Positions 34,316-47,180 of a stretch of DNA of 64,000 bases are shown here, piece by piece. Made by a program: the position numbers and the translations under genes. Within the stretch, counting starts at the first letter, position 1. The number at the start of each line of letters is the position of its first letter. Location of the stretch: contig NC_092044.1 of NCBI RefSeq assembly GCF_003086295.3, positions 6,412,843 through 6,476,842 on the forward strand, given 5' to 3'. The notes below the pieces were generated by a model, which had not been told where the DNA came from, did not search any database, and saw nothing but the letters and a program-made list of their open reading frames with translations. Source of the stretch: Arachis hypogaea (Eukaryota; Streptophyta; Magnoliopsida; Fabales; Fabaceae).

Positions 34316-37300
34316 ATGACTTTCTGTTATTGGAATGTTAGGGGGTTGCGGGGTGATGGGAAGATGAGAATGGTGAAGGATTTGAAAAATAAATTTAACC
34401 TGAGCATGTTAGGATTGATTGAGACTAAGAGACAGGTGGTGACAAGGTTTGACGTCAATAGGATTTGGGGATGTACCGGGACAGGGTGGGAATATGTAGA
34501 GTCGGACGGTGCATCGGCGGGACTGTTGATGATTTGGGATGACACATTTTTTCAGATGAACAACTGTTATAAGGGGAAAAGATGGTTATGTGTTGAAGGT
34601 GTTGTGCTAAAGAATAGCTTCAACTGTGCTTTTTTCTTGATCTATGGTGCACATAGTAGAGAAGAGAAGCGCCAGGTGTGGGAGGAGTTGAGCTACATTG
34701 CTGGGTTGTGCCAGATCCTCTGCTGCTTTATGGGGGATTTTAATGAAATAGTGTATGCAGAGGAACGAAAAGGTACTGTTAGTCTGCCTGTATCCGCAGA
34801 AGAGTTTAAGAATTGGATTCAAGACATGCACTAAGTGGACCTGCCACTTACAGACCGCAAGTTTACTTGGTTTCGAGGTCGTTCGTGCAGTCGACTTGAT
34901 AGAGTTTTGGTAAGTGTGGAATAGTTAGAGGAGTTCCCTGAGACTTGGCTACGAGGAGGACCAAGAGGCTTGTCAGACCACTGCCCTATTATTGTGGAGG
35001 AGCGGAGGATGAAGGGAGGTCCTAAGCCTTTTTGGAGTCTTGACGCGTGGTTCACACATGACGGCTTCCTTCGTATGGTTAAGGAGGAATGAGAGGGTCT
35101 AGGGGAGTTGCAATTTACGGATAAATTGAAGGCGCTAACGGGCCCGTTGAGAAGTTGGCACAAGAACAACTTTGGCGAGATGAACAATAAGATCTTGAAG
35201 TTTGAGGAAGATATCAAAAATGTTGATGATATAATAAGTGCTGGAGTGTATGATGCTACTATGGAGGCTAGAAGGAAGGCGCTAGTTACTTGCTGTGAGC
35301 GATAGTATGTGAGAAAAGAAATCCACTGGAAGCAAATGTCTCGATCTCAGCAAGCCAAGGAAATGGACAGAAACACAAGGTACTTCCATAATATAGCGTT
35401 ATCAAGAAGGAGGAATAATCGAATTGATAATTTGGTAGCCAATGGAAGACTGATAAGGAACCAAGGTAGAATTAAAGTAGCTATTAGAGAGTTTTATAAA
35501 GATCTGTATCATTAGGAGAGCTCTCCTTTACTGGGGTTCCGAGATGGGCTAGTGGGAAGGATAGATGCGGAAGAATCAAAGTCCTTTGAGGTGATGCCTT
35601 CAGCTGAGGAAATTAGGCAGGCAGTGTGGGATTGTGAGTCCTCGAAGGCGCCAGGATGTGATGGGTTCAACATGAATTTCATTAAGCGATGCTGGGATGA
35701 GATTGGAGCGGAATTCACAAGAGCGGTTATGGGGTTTTTTCAGACAGCCAGGCTACTCGCAGATTCCAATATTACGTGGGTGGCGCTGGCCCCTAAGTTC
35801 ACTGGTGCAAAGGAGATGAAAGACCTCAGGCCTATTAGTATGGCTGGGTGTATGCATAAGGTTATTTCAAAGGTACTTGTTAGGAGGATGAGAGCAGTGA
35901 TGCCTAGGCTAGTAGGGGAGACTCAGAGTGCTTTTGTGCAAGGTAGAAAAAATCATTATGGGGCTCTCATAGCCTGTGAAACAGTGCACTGGCTTAAAAG
36001 GAGAAAGGGGAAGGCAGCCATAATCAAGTTAGATTTCCAAAAGGCTTATGACCGAGTCAAGTGGAGCTTTGTGGATATTGTGCTGGAGAAGATGGGGTTT
36101 GGTCGCAGGTGGAGGGCTTGGGTTATGGAGTGTGTGACTACAGCTTCGATGTCAGTTTTGATTAATGGATCACCAACTAAACCGTTTAAGATGGAAAGGG
36201 GCTTGAGACAAGGGGATCCACTTTCTCCATTCCTGTTTGTGCTAGTTGTGGATGTCCTACATAGAATGATTGGTGAGGCAGTTAGGAATGGCAGGTATCT
36301 CCCCTTTGGTGGTTGGTCGAGACAGTGTGGAGCTCTCACACCTCCAGTTTGCTGACGACACTATCTTGTTTTGCCCACCACATGATGAGACCATGCAGAA
36401 TTACAAGCGGCTACTGTGCTGGTTCGAGCTAAAGTCAGGGATCAATATCAACTTCGACAAGTTCAGCTTGATTCCACTCAATTGTGAAATGCAGTGGGTA
36501 CAGCGGATGTGTAGACTATGGGGTTGCAAGGAAGGTACCCTCCCTGTTAAATACCTTGGAGTTCCCTTAGGAGCTAATCCAAGATTGGTTAAGACCTGGA
36601 AGCCTATCATTGATAAGGTGGAGGAGAAACTAAGCTTATGGAAAGCTAAGGTGCTAAACAAAGCGGGGAAGCTGGTACTTATAAAATCGATCTTGAATAG
36701 CTTACAAGTGTATTATTTGAGTCTATATAAGATGCTGAAAGCGGTTGCGGAGAAGTTAATTTCCCTACAAAGAAGATTTCTGTGGAGTAAGGAGGACGGG
36801 GAACAGGGAATGGCGTTGGTAAAATGGGAGTTGGTGCAGGCCCTAAAAAAGTCGGTGGGCTGGGAGTTGGAGATGCTATGGTTCGGAACACCGCACTATT
36901 GTTCAAGTGGTTGGGGTTTTACAAAGGAAGAGTGCCCTTTGTGAAAGAAGGTGGTCTGTTCATGTAATAACTTGAGGCCTAATGAGTTACTATCCACGCA
37001 AGTGCTCCCTACTAGAGGAGGCCCTTGGAGGGATATCTGCCATATAGATTTCAAGGAGCAATATCTGAGGGATAAGATGATTACAGGTCTGGCTATGGAG
37101 GTTGGTGACGGACGAAAGACTCGATTTTGGGAGGATGTTTGGTTGCATTGTGGTTCATTGAAAGATCGATTTCGCAGGCTCTTCTCTGTTTTCAAACCAA
37201 TGTGGGTCGGTTATTGGGGATTGTGGGTTTTGGGATGGGTTAGAGTGGATTTGGAACTTCCAGTGGAGGCGTGAGCTCTTTCAGTGGGAGGTAGAATTAC

Positions 37301-37899
37301 TGAGTCAGCTACATGATGTGTTGAGACCTGTGAGACTAGTGAATAATAGGGAGGATAGAGTCGTGTGGAAATATGATAGACTTGGTATTTTTTCGACTAA
37401 CTCCTTTGTGCATGTGCTACAAGAAGGAATGCTATCAGAGGATGTCGCCAGTTACAGCTTTACGAAGACCATCTGGAAAGGGTTGGCTCCGCCAAGAGTG
37501 GAGCTGTTTGTCTAGTTTGTCCTGGTAGGCAGGGTGAATACAAAGGAACGGCTAAGCCGCCTGGGGATTATTAGTCAGGATGATACGCAGTGTGTCTTGT
37601 GTAATAAGGATGATGAGCAAGTCCATCACCTATTTTTTTGCTGTGATTTTGCTTGGCAGGTGTGGAGTGCATGGATATCTGTGTTTTGCCAGCCCTGGGT
37701 ATTCCCGGAGCGAGTGAAGGACCACTTTCTGAGTTGGACAGATGAGCCGAGAAGAAAGGAAGACCGGAAGCAGCGCCTGAGATGCTTCTACGCGATTATC
37801 TGGTACATTTGGATGGAGCGAAATAGGAGGATTTTTCAGAATGCAGGTAAAGGCGTTGACGAGATCATCTCAATGACTGCCATGAGTTGTGATGAGTAA
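34316..37899 (+). pseudogene. LINE ORF2 (endonuclease, RT, zf-RVT), broken
   Basis: Endonuclease opens FCYWNVRGLRGDGK and includes GLIETK, MGDFNEI and SDHCPI. RT shows KLDFQKAYDRVKW, GLRQGDPLSPFLF and FADDTILF with the catalytic FADD intact. The C-terminal zf-RVT region includes CVLCNKDDEQVHHLFFCC. Stops sit at about 34832, 34922, 35089, 35305, 35513 and 37513, with a frameshift near 36295. Most stops fit TGG to TAG/TGA or CAG to TAG by a single transition. No RNase H domain follows. Confidence 0.85.
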
Positions 37900-38072
37900 A
37901 GAGGCATGCATCCCTAGGGTTGTTGATGGTTATGCCAGAAATGACGTGAGAATGTTGGATCGTTAGGGTAGGAGTCTTTGGAAGTTGTTTGTCTTCTAGT
38001 TGATTTGATCCTATTTGCTTCACTATAGTATATTGAGCTCTTTTCCTTTAAAAAAAATATAAAATAATATAG

Positions 38073-38314
38073 ACACATATATACAAATATTTTATTTATT
38101 TTGATGACTAGTTATTTTATTGAAAACATAGAAAATAATTTATATAAACAAATGCATGTATATCTGGTGATTTTTTTGGTTCTTAGAAATTTTTTTATAA
38201 TATTAGTAAATTTTCAACTAACTCCGTATAAAATAAATCACCCACTATAAATTATAGTTGCCTTTTTTTATATTAAGGCTTTTTTTAAAATATATAAAGA
38301 ATCAACTATATTAA
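38073..38314. other. duplication copy 2 resumes; empty site of the foldback element
   Basis: ATTATAGTTGCC at about 38254 followed by TTTTTTTATATTAAGGC and ATATATAAAGAAT is the counterpart of the sequence on both sides of the 18683-19541 element, without that element. No gene. Confidence 0.65.
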
Positions 38315-38447
38315 GTATACATTAAAATTAATTACTAGTATAAAATATATATTAAAATATAAATAAATATTAAAAATAAATTAAATAATATATTTATTTA
38401 TACATAAATATATTAATAATTAATTTTAGTGACTAATTTGAGTGTAC
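38315..38447. repeat. TACACTAAAATCA MITE, copy 2 region
   Basis: Starts GTATACATTAAAATTAATTA and ends GACTAATTTGAGTGTACA. It has the same AT-rich core type as 30675-30819 but is more diverged. Confidence 0.6.
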
Positions 38448-38850
38448 AAGTAATATTTTTTATAAAAAATTAAATACTGGTGTAAATAATTCCTCTTATT
38501 TTTGTTGAAACTTGAAACCACGTGTATCTTTCTATTGGATGTAATCATGTTTGATTGGAGTTGAATTATTTGCTTAGTGAAATTTTGACATATAGTTTGC
38601 ATACTCATCTTAAATTTAAGAGTTATGATCGATTAAATCAAAATACATCTTCACTAACTGAGTTGGTAACTTTGTTATATGCTTAATTAATACTTTATGT
38701 TCTCAAATTAGTTCCACATATTAACAAATAAATAGGTTTATTTCAATGGTTTTAACCCATTTTTCTCGTTGCAGTTGTTGTTTTTAGGGAAACAATTAAA
38801 GATGTGACTACTTTTACGTGACATATACACTGAAAAAATCAATTAAAGAA

Positions 38851-38987
38851 TAAGTATTATTTTGATCCTAACGTTGAGGGTCAGAATCGAAATCGTACTC
38901 AACGTTAAGAATGAATCTAAATAAAAAATTACGTTAGAGATAGTTTCGATTTTAACCCCCAACGTTCGATACTAAAACAATATTTAT
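38851..38987. repeat. small inverted-repeat element (AACGTT-rich)
   Basis: Starts TAAGTATTATTTTGATCC and ends GATACTAAAACAATATTTAT; the two ends are imperfect inverted repeats. The interior has three AACGTT blocks (CCTAACGTTGAGG, CTCAACGTTAAG, CCCAACGTTCG). It has no counterpart at the matching place in copies 1 and 3, so it is probably a recent MITE insertion. Confidence 0.6.
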
Positions 38988-39101
38988 CCCATCAATTAAT
39001 TATTTATTATATGAGCTATCCTTTGTATATCATTGGAGAAGGAGTGGCCATTTTGCATCTGATTAATAAATAAAATAAATTAAAAAAAATTATATGAAAT
39101 T

Positions 39102-39103
<2 letters not shown>

Positions 39104-39174
<71 letters not shown>
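39104..39174. repeat. (AT)n microsatellite, ~71 bp
   Basis: An uninterrupted AT dinucleotide run. It is likely to vary in length between accessions. Confidence 0.95.
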
Positions 39175-39178
<4 letters not shown>

Positions 39179-40854
39179 ATTATTGTTGATTACCATTAGG
39201 ATATTAATTACGTAAAAGGCTTCTTTTGAATATTCAAGGTTAGTTGTTGGAAATTTCTATATATGCATGTGAACAAGGAAAGCTTCAGAATGTAGCAAAT
39301 TAAAGAATTCGTTTTTCTAACAATCAAAAGAATCTTCAATTTTTATATACATAATGTTTATGGTCGTATGAGTGTGTGAACAAATATCAATTGCATGAAG
39401 AATCTTCTAAAAGAATCACGTTTTGCTTTTCTTTGAATGATATAATAGACGAGGTCACCATGATGAGATCACTCGTGTTCACAAACTTCTATGTTAGTTA
39501 TGCCACTTGCCACTTTCTTGCTTTTTTTTTTTAGTTTTTATCATCAATAATTCTTCAAGAACAATTTTTTTGTACAATTATTATATACAGTGTTAAAAAA
39601 CTTTTATATTTGCATATAAATTTTTATAACTCTTAGTTATAGAAAAAAGAAGAAAAATGTTCATATAGTATTACACATTTTGAAATGATCATGACTCATG
39701 TTGAAAATTCAATAATGTTCGTTAAGGTTTCTAATCCCACCGATTTAAAAGAAATTAATTGTTTTGTCTTTCATTTCAAATCAAATTCAATTCCAGTTTC
39801 TACTATTTTCTAAAATACTAAAGTATACCAATTTATCTCGAGTAAGCATAATGTATGCACCTTAATTCTAAAGGAATATTTTTTTCACTACCTCTTCACT
39901 CTGATATTCTCATGCATGAGAAATATTATGGATAGTGTTTTGAAGGTTACTTTTAATTGATGTGATTTGGGTTTGAAAATAAGATCTAAACTTTTTGTTG
40001 ACGGGTATTTCAATATCTTCTCTAGTAATATGATGTCATCTGAATTTTTTAAAAAAATTGAGGTGGTATCTATAAAAAATTCTGATACTTAAATTAATAA
40101 AAATTTTAAATTAAATTTATATAAATTAGAGTTAAAAAATACAAGATAAAAGAGAATATTTATATAATAATAAAGATAAATTATCTTTAATTTTATTATT
40201 TTTCTTTTATCTAGTGATTATTCAGATTAAATATGATCAAGGATATAAATATTTAATACGGTACATTAATATTTCTCTCATATAAATACTATTGTGTGAT
40301 CGAAATAAACATAGTAAAATTGATGTGAAAAATCATCAACGAAATTAACAAACGAAATTATATACGTAATAATATCATTCACATGTATCGTACATATATA
40401 ATATTGCATAAATAGATTGTGACACATATGATACAGAAACAGAATCTTTTTTAAGAGTAAAATTTCACTTCAACCCTTAATTATTTTATTAACTTTTATT
40501 TTGTCCATTATCAATTGAAAAATAATATTTCAGTTCTTAACGATTAATTTTATCAGACACATTTTATCTTTTTTATTAATATTTTTGTCTAAAATTAACA
40601 AATTTTGTATATATATTACGTTAACCGATAATATGTCAAAAAATTATTTTAAAAGACAAAACGTCTTTGTTGTATCAGCAATATGCCGTAATAAAAATAG
40701 GAGAATTAAACTTTTAAAATTTTTTTTAAAAAAAATATAACTAATTTAAATATATACACATAAACTCAAATATAATTAAAAAATTTTAAAATATAATAAT
40801 TCAATAAGTACAAATTTAATAAAACTATAAAGATTATGTATTAGAATAATTTAA
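39175..40854. other. duplication copy 2, right part, then AT-rich non-coding DNA
   Basis: 39400-39790 matches copy 1 at 20380-20640 and 30236-30420. From about 39800 to 40854 nothing coding is seen; an AT-rich block near 40450-40720 may be an old transposon. Confidence 0.55.
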
Positions 40855-41700
40855 CCCGCAATGTATAAAGAATTGAATAGTGGTGCTATATAAGTAATTC
40901 CTCTTATTTTGATTGAAAGTAACTTGAAACCATGAAACCATGTATATCTTCTTATTATTGGATGTAATCGTGTTTGATTGCAGTAAAATTATTTGCATGA
41001 AAAAGTATAAAAAAAATTTTTTTAGTTATCCAACATTAATTAATTTTAAGATTTTGTGTTTATAATTTAGGATACAGAATTAAGGATGGGAGCAAGATTT
41101 ATAATGTAGGATTTAAAATTTAAAAAGATAAAATAATTTTTAAAAAATTGATAAATATTAACTGAAAAAAAAAATAATTTTCTAACATTACTTTGTTTGT
41201 CTAGTAAAATTTTGACATAGTTGCATACTCACTTTAAATTTAAGAGGTATGATTAAGTCAAAATACATCTTTACTAACTGATGAGTTGGTAACTTTGTTA
41301 TATGCTTAATTAATACTTTATATTCTCAAATTAAGTTCCCATATTAGCAAATAAATAGGTTTATTTCAATGAGTTTAGCCCATTTTGCTCCTTCCAGCTG
41401 TTGCTTCTAGAGGTGTATGTGACTACTTTAGGTGACACTGAAAAATTCAATTATGTATTTATTTTATGAGCTATCCTTTGTATATTATTATTGGAGAAAG
41501 ATGGACAATTTTACATCTGATTCAGCTCCTTAAGTTTCTACATATGCATCAGTGTGAACAAGCAAAGCTTAAGAATGTAGCAAATTAAAGAAGAATTCGT
41601 TTTTCCAACAAACAAATTAAAACAAGTTTAAAAAATATGAGATACACATAATGTTTATGACTTTATACTCGTATGAGTGTGTGAAAAATTTAAATCAATG
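40855..41700. repeat. third, partial copy of the tandem segment
   Basis: Matches 19570 onward and 38290-39390. Shared blocks: GTATAAAGAATTGAATAG, AGTAATTCCTCTTATTTTG, GATGTAATCGTGTTTGATTG, GTTGGTAACTTTGTTATATG, ATGAGCTATCCTTTGTATAT and CGTATGAGTGTGTGAA. It begins in the middle of the unit, so it has no Cys-rich gene. A further matching scrap (GCCACTTGCCACTTTCTTGC) lies at 44325-44344. Confidence 0.7.
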
Positions 41701-41867
41701 GATGAGATTAAAATATTTTTTATAAAATAATAACTCTATAAAACATACTTATATTAAAAAATTTAAAAAGAAATTTTATTTAAAAATATCTATTTTTTTT
41801 TGTTATACCACGCTTTAATTTCCTTTTCTTCTTTTTCACATTTAATTTATAGATACTGAATTTAGGG

Positions 41868-42200
41868 TTCGTTTGGAAAACTTCAAAAGTTACCCTTTTT
41901 TTAACTTTTGATTTATAAAAAGTTACATTAATAGTATTTGGTACAATTTTTTAGATAAACTTTTAATTTTTCAAAAAGTTATTTAAGAGCTTTTAAAGAA
42001 GTTAAAAAATGTGACTTCTCCTATTTTCAAAAGCTATTTTATCACTCCTATTTAATGCACAACTTTAAAACAATGACTTCTATAATAACTTTTCAAACAC
42101 AAAATAACTTATTTAAAAATTGTTATTAATAAAAGTCCTTATATTTTAAGCTTTTTATTCAAAATAACTTATTTAAAAAATTTAGCGAAAGTGGGCTTTA
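41868..42200. repeat. repeat related to 63555-63885
   Basis: Begins TTTAGGGTTCGTTTGGAAAA and contains AGTTATTTAAGAGCTTTTAAAG and GTGACTTCTC. The copy at 63555 has GGGTCGTTTGAAAAG, AGTTATTTAAGAACTTATAGAG and ATGACTTCTC in the same order and ends in CCAAACTGGACTTTAG, which mirrors the left end (TTCGTTTGG). Probably a non-autonomous DNA transposon family. Confidence 0.55.
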
Positions 42201-44687
42201 GTCTCTATCTTTTTCTAGGTGGATGTTACAATACTCTCCTTATGTTTGGAGTTTTGAAACTCCTTTAAATTATCAATATTGTAATGTGTGTTGGCACAAT
42301 TTTCTAATAGGTATTCTATTAATAGAACTTTTATTATATATTGATAACATCATCAAACAATTAATGCCAATAAATTATATTTTTTTAAAAATTAATATTT
42401 AAAAAATTAACACTAACATAAAATTATACTTTTAAATAAAAACCATAAAATAATCATAAAATATATCTTTACCTATTAAGCAACATTTTTTTTAATTAGT
42501 GTTTTATTAGTGTTAATTTTTTTATTGAAATAAAATAAAAAAATTATTGTTTTCCATAATAATTTTTTTATTTTTATCTTTAAAATTTATTTTGTTTTAG
42601 AATTTCATAAACTCATTAGAGTACAATCTAATTCGTACTGTCATACTGGTATATTTTTATCTTTTAAGATTTATTTTTATGTTTTAATTAATTAATAATT
42701 TTAAATTTATTTATTTTAATTATTTATTTAATATTATAATTCATTTCATAAAAGTTATCACGTATACTACTTTTTTTTATCTATAACATCATGATTTTAA
42801 AAATTAACTATATTATAACATACCATTTAATTAGGATATATATTAGGAACAGAATTAATATTTTTTTAAAGTGTTATTTTAAATCAATTTTAAGTTATTA
42901 TTTAAATTTAATTTTAGATTTTTATAATTAAAATTAAATTTAAAAATAATTTTAAATAAGTAGTCACAAATCAAAGAGCAGAATAGTATTAAATTATCGT
43001 CAGATTTGTAACTAGAGTTATTGCTTCTGATATTTAATTTATAAAATTAGGGTGTAAATATGTTTTTGTAATTAAACTTGAACCGATCATATCAGTTTGT
43101 ATTGATTTTAATATCGAATTAGAATTAGATTTCTTTAAAAAAAGGGAAAAAAATTTACAAAGAAAAAAATAAGAATAAAAAAATGTGAATGATAGTTAAA
43201 GTTTGATCAAAGTTAGGTGAAAATTATATAAATTTATATTTATATTTTTAATATATAGGATAATTAGTTTAGGTCGAATCCCAAACTCTAAAAAAATATT
43301 TTGTAAAATTTAAAGTTTTTTATTTTTTCAATAAAGTTAATAATAATTTCTAGATTTCTTTTTCAAAATATATTTTTGTCTCAATCTTGTATCTTATCCT
43401 CTTTAAAAAATATTAGAGAGTTAAATTTATTTAATTAAATTATGTATATAAATTATTTAAATTATATTAATTTTTTTTAATTTCAATAATAAGTTTAAGA
43501 ATATTTTTTGAGTGTAATGGAATGAACTAAATATAAATAATTAAAATTAAAATACAAAATACTTAAGATAATTAGTTTTTAAAATTAGAAAGAAGAAAAA
43601 TAATTAAATTCATTCTCTTATACGAAGTATTTATTTTACGTTATATAATATACATATAAATTTAAATTTTTAAAATTAAAGTTAAATTCATAAATATTTT
43701 TAAGTAATTAATGGCAGAGAATTTTTTTTCCCTTTTAATATGCTTACACAAAATAAATATTATTTTGGTCTTTTTTTAAATATATTTAAATAATATTAAT
43801 ACTAAAAGAATATTTTATCTTTTTAATTAAATAAATTTTAAATTAAAATTAAATCATTTTAATTTTAAAGGATATTTTTTTAGTCTTTTAAAATTAATAC
43901 TAAAAATATGTTTTGATTTTTAAATTTTTTAAATTTTTTATTTTTTTCAATTATAATATTATAATAATTTTTTTAAATGTTATAATAATTTAATATGAGT
44001 AATATTAATAAAAAAGTATAATAGTCACTAAAAAAATAATAAAAAAGTATAATAAGTCTAACCAAACCATAAATCTAAACGGATCTAATATAAAATTTAA
44101 TGCTAGCCAAAATAAATTTTAAATAAAAAATATAAAATAATCATAAATACTAACATTTTTTTTAACTTCTTAAAAAGAGTTTTAGTACTCCAAAACTTCA
44201 AGGAGTATGGAATCGCGTCCCCTTTTTCTATTGTCTCCTCTTCTTCCTTTTACTTTTTCCTTCTTCTACATATGCACTACTTCAAAGATAAACCTCACAT
44301 TCTAAGACATTACCATATGTTAGTTGCCACTTGCCACTTTCTTGCCACTTTCCCATATACAAAAGGTCCTTCTTAGCTTGTAGTCTATCTTCTAATCAAA
44401 GTACTAATTGTGTATTTGCAATAATAATAGAACCTCAATGAAAAGAAAGTATTATCCTTTATTAGAAGAGAGAATAAAATTAAAAGAGAAAAAAAATGAG
44501 ATAGTCTTCTGTGATAGAAATAGTATTGCTACAGCCGCATTTATAGTTCCAAAACTTTTAATAAGCTCAAAAATAAAATGTGCTAAAATAAACATTCTTC
44601 TAATGACAACAAATGATGTGAAGATAAAAGAGAAAAAATGTATCTTCTACAATAATAATCTATATTGCTCTCTAATTATAATATATC
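42201..44687. other. AT-rich non-coding DNA
   Basis: Long AT-rich sequence with no gene on either strand. A 95-codon plus-strand frame near 44408-44695 has no family features. The 44270-44345 stretch is a scrap of the duplicated segment, separated from the rest of copy 3 by later insertions. Confidence 0.55.
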
Positions 44688-46915
44688 TCAGCTAGTACAA
44701 TTTGTGAGTGTAAACAAAGTTGCTGCACCTTTCAGATCATGGTCTTGAACTTGTTGGAAGCAATCAGTTTCTGCTTTTATTACAGCATCATCTATCTTAA
44801 ACAAAACTGCTTCATCACTGCAAAATAATTAACATGATTAGATGATGTTTTTATATGTATCAACTAGAAAAAGATTGAACATGAAAAATAATAGTAATAC
44901 ATTCAATCATAGTAGATATTTGGTTATTTCTTTAATTTATCGTTGGAATTAATATTGCCATTTACATATATCCAGTAAACAATTATTCCTAATCACATGC
45001 ATTGGATGCGTGCAATTCTTTCTCTAGTATAATTTCAGTCACTTTTAAATTTCAACATTGTACATGGAAAATTTTAAAATATTTGAGAGTTAATAAAAAT
45101 TAGTCTAAAATAATCTATTTTTTTATTTTATATTCATTAATTATTATTAAAATAAATAAATAATTTTAAATATAATAAATATAGAATTATACATTGTATT
45201 AATAATTAGTTAATTTAAATAGTAAATTATAAATACTAAATATTAAATTTTAATAATGTTAAAATAAAATATTAACCTAAAATATTGAACAACATTATTA
45301 AAAAATATTTATTTTCTAATATTTCTCCTATTAACACTATTCAAAAGTTTTTTTAGATAGAGTAAATATCTAAATCCATCCTAACATCTCAATTATTGTC
45401 CATTATTGCCGTTAAACAAAATTTTTCCATTGGTTTTTTATATTTCCTTTTTATATACAGTAAATTTTTATTTTTTTATTTTAATTTTTTTTCTTTAATT
45501 TATATTTTTCATATTGACCCTCCTAAAAAAATTTCTAGCTCATCCCTGTAAACTAACCACTTTAACGGCAACATTATCATCCTCGTAAGCAACAAAAAAA
45601 TCACAACCACCAAATCTAGTTTGTTTTTGAGGAGATCGTCATCATCACCAATTCGAATAACTCCCGTTATTGTTTCTATATTCAAGCATAAAATCCATCC
45701 TTTCTGTACCTATTTTCAATTTTCTTAAAGAATCTTTTCTTTTTTCAATTTCATTTCTCAAAACTTCGTTCAAATTCACCCAATTCCAATATAACACCGG
45801 CACAAACAAAAGAACATACAAACACTATAATAATTAACTAAATCAATGATATCATGAATTCTATATACATTGAACTAAATTTTGTGAATCCAAACCATTG
45901 CAATTATTATATTACATATAAAGAATTCACCTTTTTAGCTTGGATCTTTATTTGTGTAACCTAATTAATCAACTAGATCTGCTAAGTACGTATCATATTT
46001 ACTCATCACATAATTTTTGTAATCAAATCGAGACAAAATTATGATCATATAACATTTTTTCTTCAAATGAAAGAACATCCAGATCAAAAGAAAAGATAAT
46101 GATATATATATAACAAACCTGCGCTGAACTAAATCTTGAGGCTCAAATCCAAGTTCATTTCTGTCATCGGAAGCCATGTCAAGCATTGGCTTATGATCAT
46201 ACTCATCACCAACACTACAGTTACTATTCTGCCCCTGCAACGACAACGACGAAAGCGAATTTTGCATGGACCACATGTTAGCATGTTCTTGCAAAGGGGT
46301 ACCGTTGTTGCTACTGCTATCATTCACCTCTTGCACCATCATATACTGATCGTGATGCGGCATTTGTTGAAGGTAATGGTAATGGTTAACGCCATTTCCA
46401 CCAACAACAAGGCCGCCGCTGCCACCAGAACTGTACAGCGTCAAGGGATCTGAATTGATGCTGTCATCTCCGTTGACGCTGACATTAATATTACTGGTGG
46501 CGGTTTGGTTATAAAGATGTTGGGCCTGTTGATGTTGGGCCTGGGCTCTAAGTATAGCCAATTGTTGAAGCACGAGCTCCAACTCGGAGAGGTGAAACTC
46601 GATCTGAGCCTGAAGATCTTGTACCATGCGATAGCAACCGCCAACGGGGTCCTTGGCTCGCATATCGGATTGAAAGATGATGGTTTTCATAGCTTCGTCC
46701 TTTTCGTGAGGATTAAGGACCTTGATGATCTTAGTGATGTTGCTTACGCCGAAAAGCTTGTGAGCGTTGAGGAACTGGCGTTGGCGGTCATGGGGGAAAT
46801 AGGGGGCGAGAATGCAATCGGGAGCGCATTTGCGGCGTTGGTATTTGCAGGCAGCACAGGCCTGGGTGGTGCTGTTGCCAGTGCGTGTTGTAATGGTGAA
46901 GTTTGAGGAGCTCAT
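44688..46915 (-). CDS. class I LOB-domain (LBD) transcription factor, two exons
   Basis: Plant-specific DNA-binding regulator. Exon 1 is 46915 to 46119 and exon 2 is 44817 to 44688, joined over a 1.3-kb GT-AG intron (donor CGCAG|GTTTGT, acceptor TTTTGCAG). Together they give 927 nt, 308 aa. The LOB zinc-finger-like motif is complete (CAACKYQRRKCAPDC, C-x2-C-x6-C-x3-C), followed by the GAS block (FLNAHKLFGVSNI, DPVGGCYRMV) and a Leu-rich coiled coil (LQAQIEFHLSELELVLQQL), so class I. The middle is Ser/Asn/Gln-rich. Exon 2 adds a tail ending DLKGAATLFTLTNCTS. It resembles the LBD22/LBD27 branch from memory. Without splicing the frame would read on into an unlikely hydrophobic tail, which supports the intron. 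Confidence 0.9.
44818..46118 (-). other. intron of the LBD gene
   Basis: AT-rich, with a probable transposon scrap at about 45350-45620. Begins GTTTGT and ends TTTTGCAG on the minus strand. No coding content. Confidence 0.65.
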
Positions 46916-47158
46916 GGCTTTTTGTGAGAGAGAAAAGGAGGAGAGACAGAAAAAGAAGGAGGGGAGTTTGAGATATCAACTGCGTCTCCGGCGGGGAGGG
47001 GATGAAAGAAGGTTAGGGGATGGGAATGGAAGGGTAGGGATGTTACAAGGCTTCGGACTTTTTCTCCAATATCAGAGTTTCTCTTCCCTTAATTTCGAAG
47101 AATGCTGAAAATCATGGTTGATCCAGAGAAATGTTAGGGGAGGCATGACATGTATATA

Positions 47159-47180
47159 TGCATGCATGCATGCATGCATG
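47159..47180. repeat. (ATGC)n run in the LBD upstream region
   Basis: Five to six ATGC units about 245 bp upstream of the LBD start. They include overlapping CATGCATG (RY-like) motifs, which B3-type factors can bind; whether that matters here is unknown. Confidence 0.6.

Larger units (their letters stand above)
31986..38056 (+). mobile_element. full-length L1-type LINE with 16-bp target duplication
   Basis: A perfect 16-bp duplication, ATATAAAATAATATAG, flanks the element (31970-31985 and 38057-38072), and the 3' end has a short A-run (TTTAAAAAAA). The 5' end carries a GA-rich leader. ORF1 has RRM and DUF4283 domains; ORF2 has AP-type endonuclease, RT and a zf-RVT region, without RNase H. 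Total 6.07 kb. Both ORFs are broken, mostly by single-base nonsense changes. It lies inside duplication copy 2. Confidence 0.92.

Noticed and set aside
44408..44695. 95-codon plus-strand frame
   Set aside because: Low-complexity Lys/Ile/Asn content in AT-rich DNA, and it runs into the opposite-strand LBD exon 2.
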